A stretch of 64,000 nt of DNA from NCBI GenBank assembly GCA_016617785.1, contig JADILM010000007.1, positions 744,001 through 808,000 of the forward strand, given 5' to 3'. Made by a program: the position numbers and the translations under genes. The DNA is from Sporobolomyces roseus (Eukaryota > Basidiomycota > Microbotryomycetes > Sporidiobolales > Sporidiobolaceae). Below, one piece after another: positions 35,165-44,493 of the stretch. Each line of letters starts with the position of its first letter. Position 1 is the stretch's first letter. The notes under the pieces are model-generated. The model searched no databases, was not told the origin of the DNA, and saw only the letters and a program-made list of their open reading frames with translations.

Positions 35165-35445
35165 ACTCATTAGCAAAGAGCGGTCGAAGCGTCGCATCAA
35201 TCCGAAGCCTCGCACTCAGAATGCAAGAAACGCAGCGAAACTCCTCAAACTTCTTACTCTCTCGCTCAATCTTCGATGGGAGGCTACAGCTTCTTCGAAA
35301 ACTGGGACTGGTTCACAGCTATTGACCCCACGCACGGCTGGGTGAACTACAACTCGGAGGAGGATAGTTGGAAAAATGGTCTCGTTTACGTGCCTTCTCC
35401 AGCTCGACACCACAATCATGCGAGTCGACTCTTAGTCGGCTCTTT
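35165..35445 (+). pseudogene. Degraded partial copy of the GH16 glucanase gene
   Basis: About 280 bases match the end of the pro-region and the start of the catalytic domain of the GH16 gene at 18690-18950 (shared NPKP, TSYSLAQSSMGGYSFF, NSEEDSWKNGLVYVPSPAR). The copy is broken in several ways. There is a deletion and frameshift just after NPKPR, a further 2-base deletion after PSPAR, and in the original frame the Trp codon after RVDS is replaced by TAG. The match ends abruptly there, before the first intron of the parent, so the catalytic motif was never included or is lost. The parent supplies the ancestral state; nothing here looks functional. Confidence 0.88.
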
Positions 35446-36210
35446 CCTACAGCCACCTACAACGTACTCATTGTTAATCCAACATGGAATCTCATGTCTG
35501 AATCAAGCTTAGAACTTCGTGTCTTCCTATGCTCTGGCAAGCGATTCGAGTGTAGCAATTCAGATACTCTCTCCGTCGCTCATTTCAAGCCGTCTACACC
35601 CTGTCCGGTCATAAAGCTGAACATAAAACGGCAGAGCTTTTTTTTCAAAAGAATCGTATTGCTACAACAATTTACTCGAGAAGCGCGAAGGAAGAAGAAT
35701 CGTATGGCATCGAGTGTGAAGTATGAATGGAAGAAGAAGAAGATTTGCAAAGACGTCGGGGGAAGTAGAGGTGGAAACCGTAGTGTAGTGACAACAAATT
35801 TTGGGGGGAGTTTCCAAGGCGATCGCGAAAAGGTGAACGTTTTGGGAGAAGGAAAGGGGCATAGTGGGTGAATGATAAAAGGAGTGGGTAAAAGAGGTGG
35901 AGACAGAGGAAGGAGGGAGTGAGGGGTATAAATGCAGTGTTACCGTTGGGACGAGGGGTTTTGGATCGAGCTGCGGGAAGGGGAAAAGGGATTCGAAGAT
36001 ATTGCAAGTGAGAGCAGTAGAATGTAGGAGCGTCGAGATGAGAGGAAAGAGGATTAGTCGATTAGGAGAGGGCGTGAGAGGTATGAACAAGGAAAGGAGG
36101 AAGGTGGAAAACTGGGTTTTAGCAAAGATTCTTTGATGTACAATCAACATGGAAATGAATATTTCGAGAGGAGGAGGAGGTTGTTCGGTTCCGGTGTTTC
36201 AGCGTTTTGT
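35446..36210. other. Downstream of GH16 relic; CAF40 3' side
   Basis: No gene recognised. The plus strand is purine-rich from about 35680 to 36150 and a run of T lies at about 35638-35646. The long minus-strand open frame (35662-36150) is Leu/Ser/Pro-rich from base composition alone. Confidence 0.5.
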
Positions 36211-37648
36211 TCAGACCGAATCGACACGATCTGACAGGTTGAGGAGGAGAGTTGCGAGACAACGTTTCGTCACCATGTCGCCTTTGAGGAGGGGAGAGAA
36301 AGTGGCATCTCGTAGAGGTTCGGGTAGACAAGCTCGGAGTGCTTCACGAGCGCTATATATTCAGAGTAGACGACAATATCAGTGTCAAGAGCAGAGTTGA
36401 GGAAGAGAGAAGAGAAGAGCTTACCGCAAGTTGTCACTCAAACGAAGGTAACATCTCACGACATGTTTGAGTAACCTCACTGCCTGAGTCTCGACCAACT
36501 GTTGAACCATATTACTCAACACCGTTCCCACCGCATAGAACCTCTCATAAGTTTGACAGATGTAACCCAATCCCATCTCGTCCAACAAGATCTTCTGAAC
36601 GATGAAGATCGCTACAGTTTTGCTCAACTCTGAACCAGTCTCCATGATCCTCAAACATAGAGGGATGATCTCGGTCGAGAGGAGGAAGTTGATCACGTCG
36701 GAATTATCGTTTTGTTTGACTAGAGCTCCGATCACTCCGAGAGAGGTGAGACGGAGGTATTCGAAGGGACGAGTTTTCGAGGTCGTGTTGAGGAAAGGGT
36801 AGAGGAATAATGGAATGTGAGCGGAGAGGAAGAGGGATCGGGTGTCGTTGTGAGAAGCGACGCATTGGAGGAGGGCGAGGGCGTTACAGACTCTGTTCGA
36901 GGCGTGAGCGGTGAGAGATGGAGGAGCGAGGAGAGGGTAGACTGAGACGATCTCTTGAAGCAAGGCGGACATGACACCTGCATCGAAGAGCGGAGAAAGT
37001 GAGTTCGGAGAGGAGAAATCGGAGTAAAGTTTCGAACGTACCGAATGAATGCCAGAGGACGAGAGCGAGGTCATCCCATTGTTCACGTTTCTTACTCAAT
37101 TCCAACAGTGCGGCTTCACGAGTGTTTGGGTTCATCAAATCGACGATGAGGTAGTAAACTTTCTCGTTTTCCGATTGAGCGCCTGCTCCAGGGATACTTC
37201 CCGGTTGAATGAGGGAGCTCGTAATCAACGGTACACCTTGCAACAACAGTTTCCCACCTCCTCCTCCTCCTGAACCAGTCGAGAGTCCTCCTCCTGCGCC
37301 GTTTGGTAATCCAGGAGTTTCAGACCTCGACATTCCTCCTCCACCTTGAGAAGGAGCAATTGAACTACTCCTTCCATGACTTGACCCACCACTCTCTCCT
37401 AATCCATTCATTGCGTTTACTGCAGCAGAAGATACGATGACTCCTGAAGGTAAACCAGGATTGTTGATAGATTGAGAAATCGACAAGGGAAGGTGGGAAG
37501 AGGAACCTCCTTGATTCGATGAATTGTTTCCCCATGGATCCATTTGACCATGGTGAGAGGGAGAGTCTTGGTTCGAATTGTTGAGGAGAGAGGGAGAAGG
37601 TTGAGGTCGGCTGTTGAGCGCAGACAAGAGCGCAGACGTGTTGCTCAT
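36211..37648 (-). CDS. CAF40: CAF40/RCD1 (CNOT9) subunit of CCR4-NOT
   Basis: An armadillo-repeat subunit of the CCR4-NOT deadenylase complex that docks RNA-binding and silencing proteins. Three exons: 37648-37042, 36977-36425 and 36352-36211, 433 aa. The N-terminal 140 residues are Ser/Gly/Asn-rich. The conserved RCD1 domain then runs to the end: [110 protein letters not shown] and [15 protein letters not shown], ending with [15 protein letters not shown] and [13 protein letters not shown]. Very highly conserved, so the identity is secure. Confidence 0.96.
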
Positions 37649-38366
37649 CGTTTGTTAGTGGTCGAGTCTAGAGTATGTCTCAAGCTGAGTGTAGGAAGGG
37701 GTAGACGAGTCGGTGTGGTGGAGAAGTTGGAATCGGGAATTCGAAGGGTTGTCGAGTTGACGAGGAGAGAGGGGAGGAGACTGAATCGGGACAGACTGAG
37801 GGTGGGGAGGGAGGAAAGAGGGAGTCGACTACAGAGGTAACTCGTCTCGTGGGAGTAGAAGAGTCGAGAATAGCTGGGGAGGAGGGGGGGAGGAGCGACT
37901 TGTGAATTTGAGAGAGAGATTTCCAGAGTGAGAGAGAGTCGATTCCCCCTTCTTCTCTAGCTCTGCTCACTCCCCCCTCTTTCTACAGCTTGTAAGGCTA
38001 CTATATACTTTACACACTACATCAACAACCAGTACGACCCATCAAATCCAGTCAAATCCAACTCAAACTCGACCAATCCATCAGGGTGAAAATTAAGTGA
38101 AGACGGAATTCATGACAGATTGAAAGCAGTGGGATGCGAGAGGGATAGCTTGGAGAGGTTATATGAGTAGTTGGAACGGAACAGAACTCTCTAGAAGGAG
38201 TTCTCTGGGGTGTAGTCATCAATCCGACTCGATTCCAATTTCAGTGCTGACAAACTCTCTCATTCTCCTCTCTCATTTCTCACCTCATCAACTTCCACTT
38301 CACCTCTTCCTTCTCTTGTACTTCTATCCTTTCCACTTTTCACTTTATTCATCAAATCAGAACACA
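37649..38366. promoter_or_regulatory. Divergent promoter of CAF40 and RPL10
   Basis: Start codons are 718 bases apart. A CTATATAC stretch is at about 38000. Just before the RPL10 ATG the plus strand is a long pyrimidine tract (38270-38350), as is common for ribosomal protein genes. Confidence 0.5.
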
Positions 38367-39367
38367 ATGGGTCAGCACTACTTCTCCCTCTTGTCCTCAT
38401 CGTCCCAAGCTGACTTGTGATGCTTGAGTAATCGTAGGACGCCGACCCGCACGTTGCTACCGCTACTGCAAGAACAAGCCCTACCCCAAGAGTAGGTACA
38501 ACCGTGGTGTACCCGACCCCAAGATTCGTATCTTCGATCTCGTAAGCATAAACTCTCAATTCCTCCACTTGCTCTCCTGCACTCCCGCTTACATCATCTC
38601 GAATCTTGCTGCAAACAGGGAAGGAAGAAGGCTGGTGTCGACGAATTCCCCTTCTGGTTAGTCGCAAGTTCAGAATCAAAGTGAAAGAGAAGCGTCATGA
38701 AGAGAGAGAGGGGGAAGAATTGAGAAAGTTCAGGAGACATTGGAAGCTGACTCGGTCGGGATGATGATGGATGATGTTTTACAGCTGCCACTTGGTTTCC
38801 AACGAGTACGAGCAAATCTCGTCCGAGGCCCTCGAGGCTTCGCGTATTTGCGCCAACAAGTACATCGTCAAGACCTCCGGAAAGGATTCGTTCCATCTCC
38901 GAGTTCGTGCCCACCCTCACCACGTCATCCGTGCCCACAAGACCTTGTCGTGCGCTGGTGCCGATAGGTTGTCATCCGGTATGCGTGGTGCCTGGGGTAA
39001 CGCGATTGGACGAGTAGCCCGTGTCAACATTGGTCAAATCATCCTTTCCGTTCGATGCAAGGACTCGAACAAGGCTGTCGTCATGGAGGCTCTCCGTCGT
39101 GCCCAGTACAAGGTAAACTTTCTCTAAACTGTTTCGACGAAGAAGTTTGAAACTGATTCTCATATATTCCCTTCCTTTCTCTTTACTCAGTTCCCTGGAC
39201 GTCAAAAGATCATCGTTTCGAAGAAGTGGGGATTCACCGATCTCTCGCGTGCCGACTTCCTCGAGCAACGTTCGATCGCTCAACCCGATGGTGCTTACCT
39301 CCAATTCGTCAAGCCCCACGGACCCCTCGAGGACAACCTTCGTCGTCTCGACCGTATCGGCGCTTAA
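38367..39367 (+). CDS. RPL10: 60S ribosomal protein L10 (uL16)
   Basis: A cytoplasmic large-subunit protein near the P site that completes the late maturation of 60S subunits. Five exons: 38367-38370, 38438-38541, 38619-38656, 38785-39112 and 39191-39367, 216 aa, the standard length. The first exon is just ATG plus one base, a pattern common in ribosomal protein genes. The sequence is near invariant: [90 protein letters not shown] and [19 protein letters not shown]. Confidence 0.99.
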
Positions 39368-39673
39368 ATGCGACGGTATTGAGTAGTTGTTTACTAGTTT
39401 GTTCGCGGTTTAAAAGGGAGAAATTCGATTAAAAGGGAGTTTGGCTTGCTTTTAAACCTTGTTCACTTTTTTTCTTCTTTTTTTGGAGAGCTTTGGCAAT
39501 GGAAAGAAAGCTGTTGCCATCCCTCGAATCAGAAACTGCTGTCCGTGGTGCGTTGCTGAGAGGGAGAAACGAGAACGTTGCGAAAGTCCAACTTCGATCG
39601 AGAAATTCCTCCAACTCTCGACGTTCAACTTCTCAGTCCGCCACATCTCCCTCCCCTCATACGAACTCTCAAC
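39368..39673. other. Intergenic between RPL10 and CBP3
   Basis: An RPL10 terminator region with T-rich runs at about 39468-39483, then the short CBP3 promoter. No gene. Confidence 0.5.
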
Positions 39674-40908
39674 ATGACTAGTCAACTAGCAAGAACAGCA
39701 ATCAAGCAAAGTCTATCGCTCTCTGCTGCTGCTCGCCCTGCCGCCATCTCTGTTCGAAATTATTCTTCTCCTCCTTCATCATCGACCACTACTCCCTCTA
39801 CCACTACCACAGACTCTCCTACATCATCAGCATCCTCTCATCGTCCAACCGGTAAACCTCAACCTACGAACTTACCAGGATCGAACCTCCCAGCTGCTCA
39901 CCCAACTCGTTACTCTCCTCTCACCGTTTCCCTCGTCACTAAACTGGCAAAACTCTTTGGATACCACTCTCAGACTTCGACTGCGATTAGGACGACAAGT
40001 GATTATTACGATCGATGTGCAGAGAGAGGTGAAATCGAATCCGCATTTTGGTATGAAGGTAAATCAGGCTCTCTCCTCCCCTCTCTCCCCTCAAGTTACG
40101 CACTGACACTTTCCGCTAAACAGAGTGCTCATTGCCACCTTCGTTCCAAACTTGGTTCTCGATTACGACACTTCACGTCTGGCTCCTCTCCGTTCGATTC
40201 CGATCCCTCCCCGCACCTCTCGGTCGAACCTACGTACAAGAGTTCATCAACCACATGTTCATCGACATGGAGTACCGAATTCGTGGACCTTACGCCGTTA
40301 CCCAAAGTCGTTTGATCAAAGGTTACATGAAAGATATGTTGGAACAATATCATGGTTCGATTGCAGCTTACGACGAGGGTTTAGTTAGAGGGGATGCAGT
40401 GTTGGCTGCCGCGTTATGGAGGAACATGTTTGGAGGTGGATGGGGAGGAGTTGGAGGAGTGAAAGGAAAACGAGCACCAAAAGCTGGAGAGATTCCCAAA
40501 CTCGGACCTAATCCCATTCAAGTCGAAGCTCATCCTACCAACACCACTTCCTCTCCCTCGACACCACCAGCAGAGACTACGAACGTCGCTGAACCCATCG
40601 ACAAATCCTCTTCCACAACCGATAACCTCTCCGTCGATCCGATCCAAGCGAAACTTCTCAAGAAGGGAGCTTCAGCCTCCGACCTCTTCACCACCGATGT
40701 TCCTCTCGTCGATCCGAAAACTGCGGCTGCGATCCCACTCGACCCTCTCTACCCCGAAGATCCCGATTTGGAGTTTGTACAGAGTTTGGAGAAGATTGTG
40801 AGGTTTGTCAGGAAGGAGGTACAGAGGTTGGAGAGGTTACCGGATAGCGTCGTCATGCAAGGGTTGAAGGATGGGAAAGGTAGTTTGATCGAGTTTACTA
40901 GGATCTAG
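39674..40908 (+). CDS. CBP3: CBP3 ubiquinol-cytochrome c reductase chaperone
   Basis: Assembly chaperone (UQCC1 family) that helps cytochrome b translation and entry into the mitochondrial bc1 complex, with CBP6. Two exons, 39674-40058 and 40124-40908, 389 aa. The first 60 residues (MTSQLARTAIKQSLSLSAAA, then RNYSS) look like a mitochondrial presequence followed by a Ser/Thr linker. The chaperone domain shows ARYAERG-like YYDRCAERGEIESAFWYE, FQTWFSITTLHVWLLSVRFR, YVQEFINHMFIDMEYRIRG, RLIKGYMKDMLEQYHGSIAA and DEGLVRGDAVLAAALWRNMF. An insert of roughly 110 Pro/Ser/Thr-rich residues separates it from the C-terminal EFVQSLEKIVRFVRKEVQRL helix. Confidence 0.93.
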
Positions 40909-41181
40909 GGTAGAAACAGATGGAAAGAAATCCCATTTCGCTACATTCGATGCGTTACTGGGACGTGGGAAGAGGCGCACTCGAGCTCAGGTCGACTCGG
41001 CGAGCGCGACGCTATGATTTACTGCTCTGAGTCTAGTTTCCCTTTTTCGAATCGTTGTGGACAGCAGAAGTGAAGCGGGTTCGAACATCCTCACGAGACG
41101 ACAAACTCTCCTTGTTGTGGACAGGCACTTGCTTCATTGACACCGATTTTTTCTGATTCTACTGATCAAGCTGACAAAGGT

Positions 41182-42306
41182 TCAACCTGCGAAACACAAA
41201 AAGAAAGAGAGCTCTATCTTCCGCTCATTACAAATAGCCTTTACAAGGTCCCGGTCGCCATTCGAGCCATCATCCAAGGGACCGAGAGTCACCCGCTTAA
41301 GATTCGGAGATTTCGCGTTTGAAGCGAGGTAAGCTAACAGAGGAGCCTCAGGTAACACAGTCCACGCTGTCATCTGCACCTCAATAAGGCTTTGAGGGAG
41401 GTACGGGAAGATCGATATCGAAGTGTCGCTGCGGTCATACATGGCAATCAACAAAGTTCGAAGTCCAGTGGCTCTCTGCAGTGTCGCAGCGAAATCGTCG
41501 AGTATCTCATTTTGCCTTGCCCTGAAGTCTGGACACCTCCCACATCTGACTTCGAGCGATCGGAGGCGAGGAAGCGGGGTTTGAGCGAGGAAGTGTAATG
41601 AGGCGACCGATCCTGAGAAGCTGACCAAGTTTGGGAGTTCGATAAGGATGCTCTTAAAGAACGGGCACCAGTCTTCGTCTTCTTCAAAGGGAACCCTGAG
41701 AGTCTGCAAACTCTTCGGCCAGGCGAGTCTGGCGGACGTCAACGTTTTGAGCGGCAAAGATGTCGAAAGATCGAGAACCTTAAGAGACGAGAGTTTGGCC
41801 AAGAGGAATCGGAGACCGTTATGGTGTATTGGACGCCTCTCTAGTGCCAGTTTGCGGACCGTCGAGGGAATCGCCTCGAGGAGTTCTGCCGGTAAGGTTT
41901 CTCCTCCTCCTCCCGAACAGGATTGGGCGATCTGAAGGGTGACTAGGTTGACGCATGACCTCAAGATTCGGTCGAAGCGATTCGAGAGGAAAGTGGTAAG
42001 GGTGGAAAGATTGATTGATAAGTGGAGAGTCTGGATGAAGGAGGCGCAAGAAGGATCTGATTCGAAAACTTGGATGAATCTGTCTCGATGTTTCTCGAAA
42101 GAATCGGGGCATCCACGCTGACGGGCGAGGTCGAAGGAGAACGTGGAGATGGTTATGCGAGTGACTCGGAAGAGAGCGATGCGAGCGAGGGGGCGAGCAT
42201 AGAGTGAGAGGCGTTTTGAGACGAGGGAAAGAGCGAAGAGTTCGGCTTTGGTAGTGTAGTGAAGGATGGAGTTCAGGAGTTCATTCGGGAGGTATTCGAG
42301 GCTCAT
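41182..42306 (-). CDS. F-box protein, paralogue A of tandem pair
   Basis: Likely an SCF ubiquitin-ligase receptor. A single exon of 374 aa, intronless unlike most neighbours. The start at 42306 gives MSLEYLPNELLNSILHYTTK, then LFALSLVSKRLSLYARPLAR, an F-box that aligns with the next gene's N-terminus. The rest is weakly repetitive, with leucine motifs (LQTLHLSINL, VRKLALERRP, SLKVLDLSTSLPL and LRSLEVRCGR) suggesting irregular LRRs. An in-frame ATG 14 codons upstream exists but lacks similarity with the partner. The target protein is unknown. Confidence 0.8.
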   Translation of the reverse strand: MSLEYLPNELLNSILHYTTKAELFALSLVSKRLSLYARPLARIALFRVTRITISTFSFDLARQRGCPDSFEKHRDRFIQVFESDPSCASFIQTLHLSINLSTLTTFLSNRFDRILRSCVNLVTLQIAQSCSGGGGETLPAELLEAIPSTVRKLALERRPIHHNGLRFLLAKLSSLKVLDLSTSLPLKTLTSARLAWPKSLQTLRVPFEEDEDWCPFFKSILIELPNLVSFSGSVASLHFLAQTPLPRLRSLEVRCGRCPDFRARQNEILDDFAATLQRATGLRTLLIAMYDRSDTSISIFPYLPQSLIEVQMTAWTVLPEAPLLAYLASNAKSPNLKRVTLGPLDDGSNGDRDLVKAICNERKIELSFFLCFAG

Positions 42307-42890
42307 CTTGAGGCTATGACGAGGAAGAGGACTGTGTTGAGTGACCAAGAGTGGTCAGCCTCGCAGAAAGCGCTGGAGAGCGTAGAGAGCTCACCGATAG
42401 TGTTATACGGTATACTGGAGTACTATGAGAGCGGCTCAAGTCGATTTGGCGTGATTCGAGATCTCGAGGTGATTGGAAGGAAAGAGAGAGAGAGAATCGC
42501 ACCGAAGTCGAATGCTCGAATTCGATCATCCTCGAGAATAGCTGTATTACTGTCTCTCGCTAATCCAGCTGGAAAACACTATCACTAGCTGTGACCGGAG
42601 TGAGCCCTACTTGAGTTTGAATCGCTTGCGAAAAAGCTCTTTCGACTTGAGGTAGAGGTTTCGACGACGGGAGCCTTTCCAGTGGAGCCTAGGGGATCTC
42701 ATGACAAGAGCAGAAGACCAGCGCCGAGGAAGATGTGTAGAAAAGACATTGCAAGCAAAAAAGCACAACTTCAAGCGTTTCGTCTCTTCCTTTCTCAAGT
42801 TTTCTTCCATCGTTCAAGCGAGTCGTCTTCTTCCCTGCGAGCTTTCCATTCCCTCCGAGAGCAACTGTTTCTTCGACCTTCACCGTCTGA
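42307..42890. other. Promoter of F-box A and remnant spacer of the duplication
   Basis: The stretch 42430-42492 is closely similar to 44210-44265 upstream of F-box B (both read TCGATT.GGCGTG..T.GAGAT.TCGAGGTGA..GGAAGGAAAGAGAGA). The rest (about 42600-42890) holds only short overlapping open frames and the 3' side of F-box B. Confidence 0.6.
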
Positions 42891-44075
42891 TTAAGGCCAT
42901 TCCAACCACCTGAGTTCAATGCCACGATCTTTGCATAATTCCTCCGCTTGGTCTTCCACCGACTTTCGACAGCTTAGAGCCTCATGGTCTTGATTCCCAA
43001 GAGTATCGAGGCAGAGGGCCAAATAGCGAAGATTCATCGACGAAGTGGGCGATCCGAGGTAAGGAAGGACAGATTTGATCGGTACAATATCGGGCGCTTT
43101 CAGGTGGAGTCGCCTGAGGCTCTTCGGGAGATGCTCGAGGAGAGAGTAGGAATGTAGAGGTGGAGGATAGAAGGGGTAACAGTAGGCGACGTGGATGATC
43201 AGCACTCTGAGACGAGGAGTGTTTCGAAGCAGGGCGGCGAGATCGGTCAGGAAAGAAATGGGATCTTCTGTGTATGATGTCTGGCTTGAGGTATGAGACG
43301 AATTTGACCTGATGAGGGTGCCGGTGAGTTGGAGTACAGTCAAGTGCCAGGTTTGCTGGGTCGAGAGGGATTTGAGAGTCGGAAGCGAAACGAAAGGTCC
43401 GGTCAATTTCGAGAACGATGCGAGCGCAGGAATGAACACTGCAATGAAGGGACTCCAATCGGCATCGGCGTGCGAGAGGGTTAAGGTCGTGACTGTGTCG
43501 ATGGGATCGAGGGTTCCAGTCGGGAGAGGAAGAGGATCACACATACTCAGATCTATCTCGATGCCCTTGTCGAGTCGAGCGAGTAAGAAATGGATGCCTT
43601 CGACACTGAGGGGACGATAACGGATCGTGACTGACTTAACAGTCCTCGGAACGGCACGAAGGATTTCGCGAGGAACGTTTCCCTGTCCTCCTCCAGGAGG
43701 TCGAGAAAGGGTCAAGCGACGAAGGCGGCTACTGTGGACGAGGATGCATTCAACCTTCTGTAGGGCCGAGGTAGTTAGGCAGTGAGGGTCGATTGAGAGG
43801 TAAAGAGATTGTATGTTGACGGTGAGTGAAGGAGTAGCTTGAATAGCACGGAAGAACGAATCTCGTTTCCTTTGGGCCCACGGGCCAGCATCGAAATCCT
43901 CGCTCTGCTCGTGGAACCATATACTGGATACGTCGAGCGAGATGGAGGTGAAGAGAGGGGGGCGGGAGAAGAGGAGGAGCCGCTTCGAGGTGAGGCAGAG
44001 GGATAGGAAGTCTTTCTTGGTCAGGGAGTGTAGGACGACTCGAAAGACCTCGAGTGGAAGGTATTCGAGGCTCAT
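42891..44075 (-). CDS. F-box protein, paralogue B of tandem pair
   Basis: Paralogue of the gene at 41182. A single exon of 394 aa. The N-terminus MSLEYLPLEVFRVVLHSLTK and the LCLTSKRLLLFSRPPLFTSI segment match paralogue A position by position, and the pattern of leucine motifs afterwards is shared (LYLSIDPHCLTTSAL, RRLTLSRPPGGG, VKSVTIRYRPLSVEGIHFLL and LRVLIIHVAY). The two proteins have diverged strongly outside the F-box. Same strand, 584 bases between them, with related upstream DNA, so the pair arose by local duplication. Target unknown. Confidence 0.8.
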   Translation of the reverse strand: MSLEYLPLEVFRVVLHSLTKKDFLSLCLTSKRLLLFSRPPLFTSISLDVSSIWFHEQSEDFDAGPWAQRKRDSFFRAIQATPSLTVNIQSLYLSIDPHCLTTSALQKVECILVHSSRLRRLTLSRPPGGGQGNVPREILRAVPRTVKSVTIRYRPLSVEGIHFLLARLDKGIEIDLSMCDPLPLPTGTLDPIDTVTTLTLSHADADWSPFIAVFIPALASFSKLTGPFVSLPTLKSLSTQQTWHLTVLQLTGTLIRSNSSHTSSQTSYTEDPISFLTDLAALLRNTPRLRVLIIHVAYCYPFYPPPLHSYSLLEHLPKSLRRLHLKAPDIVPIKSVLPYLGSPTSSMNLRYLALCLDTLGNQDHEALSCRKSVEDQAEELCKDRGIELRWLEWP

Positions 44076-44493
44076 GGTGAGGTCGTGAGGGGGAGAAGCG
44101 AGTTGAGTGACTGATTAATGAAGACTCGTCAGCCTTCTTGAGAGCAGTAGGGAGCGTGGAGAGCGTACAAAGAGGTCCACTAAGGGCACTGAAGCTCTCC
44201 AGTAGCAATTTCGAGTCGATTCGGCGTGGTTTGAGATTTCGAGGTGAAGGGAAGGAAAGAGAGAGGAAATTTTGCAAAGTCGACTCTCACTTATGGATCT
44301 CGAAGATTGCTCTCCGGCGGGAGTGAAGACTTTGCAAGTGTTTAGGATGTTCGCTAGACTGCGTAATGCTTTCATAGAGAAGGCTTGAAGATGACAATCG
44401 CTCAGTTCTTCCTTTCGCAAGTTGTTCGCTTGGGTATCATGATTGCTTCTTTTCACGAACTATATTCTACTGCAAAGCTACACTCAATCCTGT
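44076..44493. other. Promoter of F-box B; STT3 3' side
   Basis: Holds the duplicated promoter block at 44210-44265 and the STT3 3' UTR. No gene. Confidence 0.55.

Noticed and set aside
35662..36150. Long minus-strand open frame rich in Leu, Ser and Pro
   Set aside because: It is the complement of a purine-rich tract, so stops are rare by composition; no splice sites or motifs support it.
41070..41095. GGGTTCGAAC stretch resembling a tRNA B box
   Set aside because: No A box, no cloverleaf and no acceptor stem around it. The same holds for GGGTTCGATC near 29687.
41648..41935. Plus-strand open frames antisense to the F-box gene
   Set aside because: Shadows of the real minus-strand coding frame.
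42607..42810. Small Lys/Arg-rich minus-strand open frame between the F-box paralogues
   Set aside because: Not matched in the partner gene's 3' or 5' flank and without motifs; probably noncoding.
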